Shown one piece after another: positions 51,868 to 59,433 of a stretch of 64,000 bases of DNA (position 1 is the stretch's first letter; every line of letters begins with the position of its first letter). Under the pieces are notes generated by a model. That model ran no database searches, had not been told where the DNA came from, and worked only from the letters and a program-made list of their open reading frames with translations. A program made the position numbers and the translations under genes. Origin of the DNA: Microbacterium sp. cf046 (GTDB taxonomy: Bacteria; Actinomycetota; Actinomycetes; Actinomycetales; Microbacteriaceae); assembly GCF_900114345.1 (NCBI RefSeq), contig NZ_FOZJ01000002.1, positions 1,116,001-1,180,000 of the forward strand, in the 5' to 3' direction.

Positions 51868-53391
51868 ATGGCCGCCACCGATACAACTCCAGGCACCGAC
51901 AGCGTCCGCATCCCCGCGCCCGTCGCTGCCGTCCTCAGCCGCGCGGACAGCCGGATCATCTGGCTGCTGCTGCTGGCCGCATTCGTCGCGATCCTGAACG
52001 AGACGACGATGGGCGTGGCGATCCCGCACCTGATCGGCGACCTCGACATCACGGCCGTCCAGGCCCAATGGCTCACCACGGCGTTCATGCTCACGATGGC
52101 CGTCGTCATCCCGATCTCCGGGTTCCTCCTGCAGCGATTCACGACTCGGACGGTGTTCGTCGCGGCGATGAGCCTGTTCTCGCTCGGAACGCTCATCGCG
52201 TTCCTCTCGCCGGGTTTCCCGCTGCTGGTGGTGGCCCGGGTCGTGCAGGCGACCGGCACCGCGATCATGATGCCGCTGCTGATGACGACGATCATGACGC
52301 TGGTGCCGCCCGGCATCCGCGGCCGGATGATGGGCCGCGTCAGCATCGTGATCTCGCTCGCGCCGGCCATCGGGCCGACGCTATCCGGGCTGCTGCTGGA
52401 CACCGTCGGCTGGCGCTGGATCTTCGGACTGATCCTCCCGATCGCGCTGATCGCGCTCGGCGTGGGAGCCCGCTGGATCCACAACATCGGCGAGCCCACA
52501 GATGCGCCGATCGACGTGCCGTCCGTGATCCTCTCGGCGTTCGGCTTCGGCGGAATCGTGTTCGGCCTGAGCCAGATCGGCGGAGCGGCGACGCACGGCG
52601 CGAGCGCCGCGGATGCCGCAGCGGCCGACGCGATGTCGGCTGTCACGCTGATCGTCTCGTTCGGCGTCGGGGTCATCGCACTCGGCCTGTTCATCTGGCG
52701 TCAGCTGCTGCTGCAGCGAAGCGACCGCGCCCTGCTCGATCTGCGTGTGTTCCGTTCGCTGAACTTCTCGCTTTCGATCACGCAGATGGGTCTGCTGTCC
52801 CTCGCCTTCTTCGGGGCGATCACGGTCGTGCCGCTGTACATGCAGAGCGTGCTCCAGGTCTCGGCGCTCGAGACCGGGCTCGTGGTGCTCCCGGGCGCGC
52901 TCGCGATGGGTCTCAGCGGTCCCCTGATCGGCCGCATCTACGACCGCTGGGGCACCCGAGTGCTGCTGATCCCCGGCTCGATCATCGCCAGCGCCGTCCT
53001 GTGGACCTACACGACCTTCGACGAGTTCACGCCCGTCTGGATGATCGCGATCGCGCAGACCGTGCTCTCGATCGGCCTCGCCCTCTCGTTCACGCCCCTG
53101 TTCACGGCGTCGCTCGGGTCGCTGCAGCCCAAGTTCTACTCGTACGGCTCCGCGGTCGTGGGCACCGTGCAGCAGGTCGCCGGCGCAGCCGGAATCGCGC
53201 TCATGATCACGATCATGGCCGCGGTGACGGCCAGTGGGGTCGACGCGGGCGCCTCCGAGGTCGCGGCAGGCGCTCAGGGCGCCCAGGCGGCCTTCACGAT
53301 CGCCGCGATCGTGTCCCTCCCCCTCATCGTCGGCGCGTTCTTCATCCGCAAGCCGGCAGATCAGCCCTTCCCCGGCGCAGCCGCGCACTGA
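51868..53391 (+). CDS. MFS transporter, DHA2 (14-helix) drug-efflux family
   Basis: A 507-residue proton-driven efflux permease with about 14 hydrophobic helices. DHA2 hallmarks are LNETTMGVAIPHLIGDLDI in helix 1, QWLTTAFMLTMAVVIPISGF, the helix-5 motif C region ISLAPAIGPTLSGLLLD, and the RGRMMGR loop. The cargo is unknown. GAGGAG lies six bases before the ATG. Divergent from the DUF1345 gene across 130 bases with no further feature that could be named. Confidence 0.93.
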   Translation: MAATDTTPGTDSVRIPAPVAAVLSRADSRIIWLLLLAAFVAILNETTMGVAIPHLIGDLDITAVQAQWLTTAFMLTMAVVIPISGFLLQRFTTRTVFVAAMSLFSLGTLIAFLSPGFPLLVVARVVQATGTAIMMPLLMTTIMTLVPPGIRGRMMGRVSIVISLAPAIGPTLSGLLLDTVGWRWIFGLILPIALIALGVGARWIHNIGEPTDAPIDVPSVILSAFGFGGIVFGLSQIGGAATHGASAADAAAADAMSAVTLIVSFGVGVIALGLFIWRQLLLQRSDRALLDLRVFRSLNFSLSITQMGLLSLAFFGAITVVPLYMQSVLQVSALETGLVVLPGALAMGLSGPLIGRIYDRWGTRVLLIPGSIIASAVLWTYTTFDEFTPVWMIAIAQTVLSIGLALSFTPLFTASLGSLQPKFYSYGSAVVGTVQQVAGAAGIALMITIMAAVTASGVDAGASEVAAGAQGAQAAFTIAAIVSLPLIVGAFFIRKPADQPFPGAAAH

Positions 53392-53497
53392 CCCTCGTAT
53401 CAGGCGCGGGCTCATGCCCTCGTCTCCAGGGGACGCGCGTGCCATGCTGGTGCGCGACCGCCGGATCGGTCCGGCGTGGTCCGTGAGGAGCGCAGCC

Positions 53498-54076
53498 ATG
53501 ATCGTGAACCCGCCCGCCGTCGACGAGGTCGCCGGGCACGCCGCCGACATGTATGAGAACGACATCCGTGACGACGGATTCGTCTTCAGCCATACCCGGG
53601 TCATGGCGATCAACCCCGAGGCCCACCAGGCGTTCGAGAACCTGATCCGCGCGATCGTTCCGTCGATCGGCGTGCGGACCTACGAGCTCGCGACCCTGGG
53701 CGCCGCGCGCGGCATCCCCTCTCCGCACTGCCTGCTCGCTCACGGGCGCAAGACCCTGCGCGCGGAGGCGCTCGATGAGGACCAGCTCGAACTGGTCGCG
53801 CTCGACTACGAAACGGCAGGCCTGGACGAGGCCGATGTCGCGGTCATGCGATTCGCCGAGAAGCTCTCGACCGACCCGGCCGCGATGACGGATGCCGACT
53901 CCCAGGCCCTGCGCGAGAACGGCTTCACGGATCGGCAGATCGTCGACATCGCGCTGGCCGCCGGCGCGCGCAACTACTTCAGCCGCGCGCTGCAGGCGCT
54001 CGCCGTGCCGGTCGAGGACGTTCCCGGACTGAGCCCGCGGCTCGCGGAGGCGCTGCTCTCACCCGTGCACCGCTGA
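53498..54076 (+). CDS. carboxymuconolactone decarboxylase/AhpD-like protein
   Basis: A 192-residue helical protein of the AhpD-like superfamily. The redox motif normally reads C-x-x-C-x-x-x-H; here it is SPHCLLAH, keeping Cys78 and His82 but with Ser75 in place of the first Cys. A classical AhpD peroxidase mechanism is therefore unlikely. GAGGAG is seven bases before the ATG. Its TGA sits in a palindrome shared with the convergent membrane-protein gene. Confidence 0.82.
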   Translation: MIVNPPAVDEVAGHAADMYENDIRDDGFVFSHTRVMAINPEAHQAFENLIRAIVPSIGVRTYELATLGAARGIPSPHCLLAHGRKTLRAEALDEDQLELVALDYETAGLDEADVAVMRFAEKLSTDPAAMTDADSQALRENGFTDRQIVDIALAAGARNYFSRALQALAVPVEDVPGLSPRLAEALLSPVHR

Positions 54077-54092
54077 CCTGCGGTCAGTGGTG
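54068..54092. terminator. shared palindrome containing both stop codons
   Basis: CACCGCTGACC and GGTCAGTGGTG (11 bp, one mismatch that is G-U on one strand, three-base loop) hold the TGA of the AhpD-like gene at 54074 and the TGA of the convergent gene at 54086. It is an economical two-way terminator with no T-tract. Confidence 0.5.
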
Positions 54093-54596
54093 GATGAACG
54101 CCTTCAGGATGATCAGCACCCCGCCGAAGGCGGCGGTCAGCAGCGCGCTGGCCAATCGCAGCCAGAAGTGGTGGGTCCATTTGGCGACCGCGAGCCAGCC
54201 CAGCACGCCGAGGGCCAGTGCATCGATGAACAGCGCCAGCCAGACGGCGAAGTCGTCATCGACCGCCTTGGTGACGCCGAGCAGCAGCACGAAGATCGGA
54301 ATCAGCGAGATGAGCAGCATCCCGAGCGAGTGATGGACGGCTGCCCGGAGACTCTCGGGAAGCCCCGCCCTGCCGTCGGTCGCCGCCAGGCGGGCGAGGG
54401 TCCCCGCGTACACGTGCGCGCAGAAGAACACGATCACGGTGACGACCACGGTGACCAGGGCGCTCAGTGAGGTGCCGGTCAGGTTGTAGCTGACCACGAT
54501 CATTCCGGACACGAGGATCAATCCGTAGATCGCCTCCTCCGACATGAGGATGCGGGTCACCTTGGGCGTCGTACCCAGAAGCTCCTCGTCACTCAT
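54084..54596 (-). CDS. conserved four- to five-helix membrane protein
   Basis: A 170-residue protein of unknown function. After a short acidic N-terminus (MSDEELLGTTPK) it has about five hydrophobic helices; the region AHVYAGTLARLAA between helices 2 and 3 and the KWTHHFWLRLASALLTA segment stand out. No motif ties it to a known transporter. GAGGAGGG lies five bases before the ATG at 54596. It shares a terminator palindrome with the AhpD-like gene. Confidence 0.65.
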   Translation of the reverse strand: MSDEELLGTTPKVTRILMSEEAIYGLILVSGMIVVSYNLTGTSLSALVTVVVTVIVFFCAHVYAGTLARLAATDGRAGLPESLRAAVHHSLGMLLISLIPIFVLLLGVTKAVDDDFAVWLALFIDALALGVLGWLAVAKWTHHFWLRLASALLTAAFGGVLIILKAFIHH

Positions 54597-54669
54597 CGCG
54601 CCCTCCTCATCCAGAGTGGCAGATCGTCGACGGGGTCTCAGCCGGGACGGGCGTCGAGCGGGTGCGGGG

Positions 54670-54795
54670 TCAGATTCCCGTGCCGCAGGCGGATCCACCA
54701 CAGCACGAAGCGCCGGACTCGGTCACCGCGAGGAGATTCTTGTCGTCCGCGAGGGGGAGGAGGGTCACGGGGGCCGGCAGCTGCGAAGTCGTCAT
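54670..54795 (-). CDS. 41-residue protein ending in a CC-GG-S-A-C-G cysteine motif
   Basis: A small open frame between two real genes encodes MTTSQLPAP, a hydrophobic-to-acidic stretch, and ends SCCGGSACGTGI. Three cysteines in the last 11 residues suggest a metal or redox site. I do not recognise a family. The third-position G+C pattern resembles coding DNA. The ribosome binding site is weak (GGAT). It lies 38 bases after the Fpg/Nei gene on the same strand and could be its last cistron. Confidence 0.5.
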   Translation of the reverse strand: MTTSQLPAPVTLLPLADDKNLLAVTESGASCCGGSACGTGI

Positions 54796-54832
54796 GCGAT
54801 CCATCGTAGCCGTGCGCGCGGGTCGCCCCTCC

Positions 54833-55681
54833 TCAGGCGAGCAGTGCGCCGCCGGTCTGGCAGGTCGGACAGTACTGCGCGGCCGCCCCGGAGAATGTGA
54901 ATTCCCGGATCACATCACCGCACACCGGGCACGTCGCGCCGGTCTGGCGGTGGACGCGCAGGGCTGCGCGCTTGGTGTCACGGAGCTCAGAGGGGGCGAC
55001 GCCGCGGCGCGCGTGCGTGGCGTCGGTCAGGATCTCGCGAGTCAGCTCGCCCAGTCGGGCCACCTCGTCGCGGGAGAGGCTCGCCGCGTGGGTCAGCGGC
55101 GAGATCTTCGCGGCGTGCAGGATCTCATCCGAGTAGGCGTTGCCGATGCCGGCGAACGCCGTCTGGTCCTGCAGGAGCGCCTTGACCTGTTTCCTGCGTC
55201 CGGCCAGGATCGCCGCGAAGCGCTCCGGAGTGAACTCGTCGCCCATCGGATCGAGACCGAGCTTCGCGATCGCCGGCACCTCCGCCGGGTCCGCGACGAG
55301 GTGCACGGTGAGAGCCTTCCACTGTCCGGCGTCCGTCAGGTCGAATCCCGCGCCGTCATCCAGCCGGAACCGCGCCATCAGCGTCGCGTCGCCCGCCCGT
55401 GTGAGTCCCTCGGGTGCGGAGTCGTGCCACAGCACCCATCCGTCGTGCCCGAAATGCACGATGACGTGCAACGGTGCCCCAGCTGGATCAGTCGTCTCGA
55501 TGTCGATCATCTTGCCCAGGCGCGACACCCCCGTGATCCGGCTTCCGACAAGGTCTGCCGGTGACGGATGCTGCGTCTTGAGCGCCTTGGGAAGCAGGAC
55601 GTCCATTGCGGTGAGGACGTGACCAGCGGCGTGGGCGGTGAGGAACGACGCGAGTTCCTGAACCTCTGGCGACTCCGGCAT
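54833..55681 (-). CDS. Fpg/Nei-family DNA glycosylase (AP lyase)
   Basis: A 282-residue base-excision repair enzyme. MPESPEVQ provides the N-terminal Pro nucleophile and Glu. The lysine of SRLGKMIDIE matches the beta-hairpin Lys, and QTAFAGIGNAYSDEIL is the helix-two-turn-helix. A C-x2-C-x16-C-x2-C zinc finger (CPVCG to CPTC) closes the protein. Details such as MPES favour the Nei-like actinobacterial branch over true MutM. The ATG at 55681 is set by the family N-terminus; longer frames are not credible. The 252 bases upstream to the ANTAR gene hold no recognisable gene. Confidence 0.9.
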   Translation of the reverse strand: MPESPEVQELASFLTAHAAGHVLTAMDVLLPKALKTQHPSPADLVGSRITGVSRLGKMIDIETTDPAGAPLHVIVHFGHDGWVLWHDSAPEGLTRAGDATLMARFRLDDGAGFDLTDAGQWKALTVHLVADPAEVPAIAKLGLDPMGDEFTPERFAAILAGRRKQVKALLQDQTAFAGIGNAYSDEILHAAKISPLTHAASLSRDEVARLGELTREILTDATHARRGVAPSELRDTKRAALRVHRQTGATCPVCGDVIREFTFSGAAAQYCPTCQTGGALLA

Positions 55682-55933
55682 GGCCCCATGATTCCACGGC
55701 CCGGCGACATGACCGCCTCGACGGTCACCGGCGTGCGGTCCGTCCGCGCGAGCGGCAGCGGGCACCGCCACCGTCCCGCGTGCCGGTGGCGGCATCGGCG
55801 CACTCGGCGCCGGTGGGGAACGGTGCGCGAATGAGGACGGGGTCTTGGACCAGACCCGGACATCGACAGCCGATGACGCCACCGGGGTCTGGAGTGACGT
55901 ATCGAGTCTACGGCTCCGCGCGCGCCGATGGCA

Positions 55934-56644
55934 TCACAGGCGCAGGCTGCGGTCGACGATCCTGGCTGCGACGACGCTCAGCCCCACGTTGTGGGACCGT
56001 GCGTGCTCGCGCATCAGAGTGAAGGCCTCATCGATCGACACACCGCTCGTGTGCGAGACGACGCCCTTGGCCTGTTCGATCACGATGCGACTGTTCAGCG
56101 CGGTCTGCAGCTGCCGGCTCAGCACCGCGCTCTCGCGGAGCGTGCGCTCGTGCAGGATGCCGATCGTCGCGACGTCGGCGAACGCCTGCGCGGCCAGCAC
56201 CGCGTCTTCCGGGGCGGCCCCGGGCGCGTCGCGCAGCAGGTTGAGCGTTCCGATGGTCGAGTCGCGCAAGCGCAGCGGCAGCGCGTCCATCGCACGGAAC
56301 CCCTGCGCGATGGCACTCTCGCGGAACTGCCGCCACTCGTCGTCCGCGGTCGCGATGTCGCGGACCGACACGCGCTGGCCGGACCGGAAGCTCTCGATGC
56401 AAGGGCCGGCCTCGGCGCTCAGCTGCATCATCTCGACGAGACGACTTGCCTCACTCGTGGAGGCGACCAGCTCGAGCTCCCCTCGCGCGTCCGCGAGCAG
56501 GATGCCGGCGGCAGTCATGTCGAGCACATCGCGACACGTGTCGACGAGCAGCTGAAGGAGGTCGACGACGTCGTAGTCGTCGACGAGGGTGTCGGCGAGC
56601 GTGACGAAGGTCTGCAGGAGTCTCCGCTGCGTCACGTCGTTCAC
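55934..56644 (-). CDS. GAF and ANTAR domain regulator (second of a coupled pair)
   Basis: A 236-residue putative RNA-binding antiterminator. The GAF sensor domain covers ~20-165. The C-terminal ANTAR domain runs from LQTALNSRIVIEQAKGV through ISIDEAFTLMREHARSHN-type helices to the end, with the conserved Ala and Gly of the three-helix bundle. ANTAR proteins bind paired hexaloop hairpins in target mRNAs; the signal bound by the GAF domain is unknown. The ATG overlaps the stop of the preceding GAF-ANTAR gene by four bases. Confidence 0.9.
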   Translation of the reverse strand: MNDVTQRRLLQTFVTLADTLVDDYDVVDLLQLLVDTCRDVLDMTAAGILLADARGELELVASTSEASRLVEMMQLSAEAGPCIESFRSGQRVSVRDIATADDEWRQFRESAIAQGFRAMDALPLRLRDSTIGTLNLLRDAPGAAPEDAVLAAQAFADVATIGILHERTLRESAVLSRQLQTALNSRIVIEQAKGVVSHTSGVSIDEAFTLMREHARSHNVGLSVVAARIVDRSLRL

Positions 56645-57348
56645 AGCGCCACCTCGATCCGGCCGGCCGCACGGATGAATCGAAGCCGCCCGTCGATGAT
56701 GTCCTGAGCGACCTCCATCATCGGGCGACCGGCCGCGAAAGCCTGTCCCTGGATCATCAGGCGCGCGTCGTCGGCCGAGATGTCGACCTGCGCGAGCACG
56801 ACACCCGTCGCCTGGTGGATCAGCCGCCGCGAGAACGCACTGACCGGCTCATTCGCATCGTCGCCGATCGAGGCAAGAGCCCGGCGCAGCACATGCCGGC
56901 TGACGATCTCGGCCATCGCCTCCGCCTGATGGGCCTGCGTGTCGCTGAGACTCACGGGGATGCGCGAGTACAGATCGACCGCGCCGAATCGCAGGGGTCC
57001 GATAGCCAAGGGGAAGGCGAAGACGGAGTTGACGCCGTCGGGGACGATCGACTGGGCGAACGCCGGCCATCGCTCCCGCCCCGCCGTGCCGACCGCAGGT
57101 TCGAGCACGGGGGTTGCCGAGCGCATCGCATCCCAGCACGGTCCCTCACCGAGGTCGAACTGGATCTCGTCGATGCGCGCAGCCTGGGAATCGCTCGCCG
57201 CGATCGTCTCGCTGCCCAGGACGTGCCCGATCGTCGACACCGCCGCGCCGGCGACGGGAAGGACGGACAGGAAGGCGCCGCAGTACCGCTCCGGCTGATC
57301 CGGAGCGTTCTCCAGCGTGTCCATCGCCGAATGGAACGAGTCCCTCAC
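56641..57348 (-). CDS. GAF and ANTAR domain regulator (first of a coupled pair)
   Basis: A 235-residue paralogue with a GAF domain (~25-160, including FDLGEGPCWDAMRS, also seen in other ANTAR-linked GAF domains). The C-terminal ANTAR domain runs from SRRLIHQATGVVLAQ through ISADDARLMIQGQAF. The GTG at 57348 is chosen because AGGAGG lies nine bases upstream; ATG 57324 is the alternative. It is translated before the overlapping second regulator, so equal amounts and possibly a heterodimer are expected. Confidence 0.88.
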   Translation of the reverse strand: MRDSFHSAMDTLENAPDQPERYCGAFLSVLPVAGAAVSTIGHVLGSETIAASDSQAARIDEIQFDLGEGPCWDAMRSATPVLEPAVGTAGRERWPAFAQSIVPDGVNSVFAFPLAIGPLRFGAVDLYSRIPVSLSDTQAHQAEAMAEIVSRHVLRRALASIGDDANEPVSAFSRRLIHQATGVVLAQVDISADDARLMIQGQAFAAGRPMMEVAQDIIDGRLRFIRAAGRIEVAL

Positions 57349-57447
57349 AGTGCTGCACCTCCTCCCGCAAACGCTACTCCGGCTCGGGCGCCCGCACTCA
57401 TCGGAGTGCCCCGTCGATCCACGGAAGGCGGGCCGGGATTCGGAATC

Positions 57448-57453
57448 TATGCT
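57448..57453 (+). promoter_or_regulatory. -10 box of a leaderless promoter (lipoprotein gene)
   Basis: TATGCT ends seven bases before GTG 57461. The box overlaps an in-frame ATG at 57449, which would then lie upstream of the transcript and could not be the start. Confidence 0.45.
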
Positions 57454-57460
57454 GTCCACT

Positions 57461-58105
57461 GTGCTCCACCGCCGCCTCCTCGCGATCTCGTTCGTCGCAG
57501 TGCTCTGCCTGACGGGCTGCGCTCCGTCCTCGCCGGGCACCGGCGGGCCTGCCGCCTCATCCACGAGCCCCCCGTCATCGGCGACGCCGCCCTCGCCGGT
57601 GTCGGATGCGGCACTCGTCGTCACGCTCGACGGGCTCGAGGTTCAGCGCACGGACGGTGCCGACGTCGTCGGATACGCCGACACCGCAGACCTGGTCGCG
57701 CTCATCGAGGGGCTCGTGGGCGCCGCTCCCGAGGTCAGCCGCGACGACCGCCACGAGGTGGATTTCTACAACTGGCCGGGAGTCACGGTCATCGGCTCGG
57801 TCGCAGGACCGGCGAGCGTCGCCTTCACGGCCTCGGAGCTCGGCGGTCTCCCGATCACCACCGTGGAAGGGCTGGCGGTCGGCTCCACACGTGAGGAGGC
57901 GCTGTCGGCGGGCGCGTGGAACGGGGGCTGGGACGCCGACGGCGACGGGACTCCGGAATTCCTCGGAATCGGATCACGCGAAGTCCCGGGCACCGAGTCC
58001 ATGACCCATCCCGGCTCGGTCGGGACCCAGTTCGTGTTCCTGCTGATGGACGGCGACCTCGTCGAGCAGATCCAGGCGCCGTCGAACGACTTCAGCGACC
58101 TCTGA
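57461..58105 (+). CDS. putative lipoprotein of unknown function
   Basis: About 214 residues. The basic start, hydrophobic core and lipobox CLTGC make a clear lipoprotein signal, followed by a Ser/Pro/Thr-rich linker (~20-50). The globular part contains DFYNWPGVTVIG, TVEGLAVGSTREEAL and a DADGDGTPEFLGI stretch that resembles a calcium-binding loop. TATFLLMDG-type ending and overall pattern resemble secreted actinobacterial proteins with no known role. The GTG at 57461 gives the best signal peptide and fits the -10 box; ATG 57449 is the alternative. Confidence 0.7.
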   Translation: MLHRRLLAISFVAVLCLTGCAPSSPGTGGPAASSTSPPSSATPPSPVSDAALVVTLDGLEVQRTDGADVVGYADTADLVALIEGLVGAAPEVSRDDRHEVDFYNWPGVTVIGSVAGPASVAFTASELGGLPITTVEGLAVGSTREEALSAGAWNGGWDADGDGTPEFLGIGSREVPGTESMTHPGSVGTQFVFLLMDGDLVEQIQAPSNDFSDL

Positions 58106-58119
58106 TCGCCCGCGGCCGG

Positions 58120-58373
58120 CTACACCTCGATGAGGTCGACAGGCCCGAGCGTGCCGTCCTCGACGGTGAGCGTCATCATCGTGCAGTGGGGCTGCCGGCG
58201 CCGATCGGTCGGCGAGCCCGGGTTGAGCAGGCGAAGTCCGCCGGGGCTGCCACCCAGTCACCCGCGTGGATCACCAGATCCGCTCGATCGGCGGCGGATC
58301 GCACGGCCGTGGGAAGACTGCGTGCCCGACCCGGGATGTGGGTGTCGGAGATCAGGAGCAGACGCGTCGCCAT
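58120..58373 (-). pseudogene. metallophosphoesterase (YfcE-like), broken by an internal deletion and frameshift
   Basis: The 5' part reads MATRLLLISDTHIPGRARSL and then DLVIHAGDWV, the start of a YfcE-type phosphodiesterase. After about 45 codons the frame shifts by one. The family C-terminus then continues: LRLLNPGSPTDRRRQPHC followed by MMTLTVEDGTLGPVDLIEV and a stop at 58120. The middle of the protein, including the GNND and later metal-ligand motifs, is gone (roughly 80 codons by comparison with typical lengths). The junction is near 58250. A leaderless -10 box is still present. Confidence 0.8.
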
Positions 58374-58380
58374 GGCGCCG

Positions 58381-58386
58381 ACGCTA
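58381..58386 (-). promoter_or_regulatory. -10 box of the metallophosphoesterase pseudogene
   Basis: TAGCGT on the minus strand ends seven bases before ATG 58373, so the decayed gene retains an intact-looking leaderless promoter. Confidence 0.45.
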
Positions 58387-58442
58387 CTTCAGCTCCCACA
58401 TCGCCGCCTATCCTGGGCAGGGACGCTACCGGAAGGGTGCCC

Positions 58443-58793
58443 GTGAGTATCACGCTGCTGAAGCGGTTCGTCGCACTCGTCGCCGAGGGCCTCCACTTTC
58501 CGCGGGCTGCGAAGGCGCTCGGCATCCCGCTTGCCTCGCTCTACTCATCCATCGACAAGCTCGAAGCCGAGGTGGGCCATCCGCTCATCACACGCGCCAA
58601 GAGCGGGATGACCCTGACGCCGGCCGGGACGCTGCTGCTCGAGGAGGCCGAACGGCAGATCGCAGAGGCACCCGATGCGCCCGGGTCACCTGCTGCGCCG
58701 GCGGGTGGCAAGGCCAAGGCCTCGAAGGGCAAGGGCCGTGCCCCGGTGGTGAAGGGACAGCCGAAGCCGTTCACGAAGCGGCAGGGCCGCTAG
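58443..58793 (+). CDS. stand-alone LysR-type HTH protein with a basic Lys/Ala/Pro tail
   Basis: A 116-residue protein. Residues ~1-70 match the winged helix-turn-helix of LysR regulators (FVALVAEGLHFPRAAKALGI, then SLYSSIDKLEAEVGHPL and LTPAGTLLLEEA). The effector-binding domain of about 200 residues is absent. Residues ~77-116 form a basic, low-complexity tail (GGKAKASKGKGRAPVVKG) like those of actinobacterial nucleoid proteins. GGAAGG precedes the GTG by six bases, and TATCCT near 58413 may be its -10. It could bind DNA broadly or be a minimal regulator. Confidence 0.78.
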   Translation: MSITLLKRFVALVAEGLHFPRAAKALGIPLASLYSSIDKLEAEVGHPLITRAKSGMTLTPAGTLLLEEAERQIAEAPDAPGSPAAPAGGKAKASKGKGRAPVVKGQPKPFTKRQGR

Positions 58794-58814
58794 CGCTTCA
58801 TCGTGGCGCGCAGG

Positions 58815-59396
58815 CTAGTCCCAGTCGAGGTAGTCCTCGATCGCCCACGATGTGGCGCCGACGTGCGTCGCCGGGAACATGTGCGTGCCACCCTCGATCC
58901 GCACCGCGCTCACGCGGTCGGGGGCGGACGCCTGAAGGTCGTCGCCGTTCGACGGCGGCGTCACCTCATCGTCGGTTCCCTGGATCACGAGCACCGGCAC
59001 GCCCTGTGCGAGCGGAGGCAGCTCCCCCGTGCCCTCGGCCGGTCCTTCGACACCGAGCAGCAGGACGCCGTTGACCCGGTCGTGGTGGTCGACCGAAGCG
59101 ATGCGCGCGACCGATCCGCCGAACCCATGACCGCCGACCCAGGCGTGATCGACACCGAGATGATCCATCACGTCGATGACGTCCTGCGCGATGTCCTGCA
59201 ACGAGACATCGGGGTCCGACCCGCGCGGGCCGATGCGGACGACACGGAAATCCGCCTCGGCGATCGAGTGTGCGAGCGCGGCCAGATAGTCGATCGTCCG
59301 ACCTTGCCCCGGAATCAGGACGAGGGCGGGACCTGCCCCGTCGATCGCGTACGGAATCGCGCGGCCGTCGACGTCGAAGATCTGCGTGTCGGTCAT
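58815..59396 (-). CDS. alpha/beta-hydrolase-fold protein lacking the catalytic serine
   Basis: A 193-residue alpha/beta hydrolase. The nucleophile elbow reads GGHGFGGSVA, with Gly91 where serine is expected (GHSFGG in relatives). Asp142/143 in QGTDDEV and His172 in GGTHMF are present, and the oxyanion loop is LIPGQGR. It is probably not an esterase; it may be a binding protein or a non-hydrolytic enzyme. GAGGAC lies eight bases before the ATG at 59396. It is divergently placed from nothing obvious and follows ychF on the same strand by 37 bases. Confidence 0.78.
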   Translation of the reverse strand: MTDTQIFDVDGRAIPYAIDGAGPALVLIPGQGRTIDYLAALAHSIAEADFRVVRIGPRGSDPDVSLQDIAQDVIDVMDHLGVDHAWVGGHGFGGSVARIASVDHHDRVNGVLLLGVEGPAEGTGELPPLAQGVPVLVIQGTDDEVTPPSNGDDLQASAPDRVSAVRIEGGTHMFPATHVGATSWAIEDYLDWD

Positions 59397-59433
59397 TGCG
59401 GAGCGTCCTCTCGTGGGCGGGGTCGGTGTCGGA

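Noticed and set aside
55682..55933. A small gene in the 252-base gap between the glycosylase and the ANTAR genes
   Set aside because: Frames on both strands are Arg/Pro/Gly-rich without start context or motifs; I see nothing supportable there.
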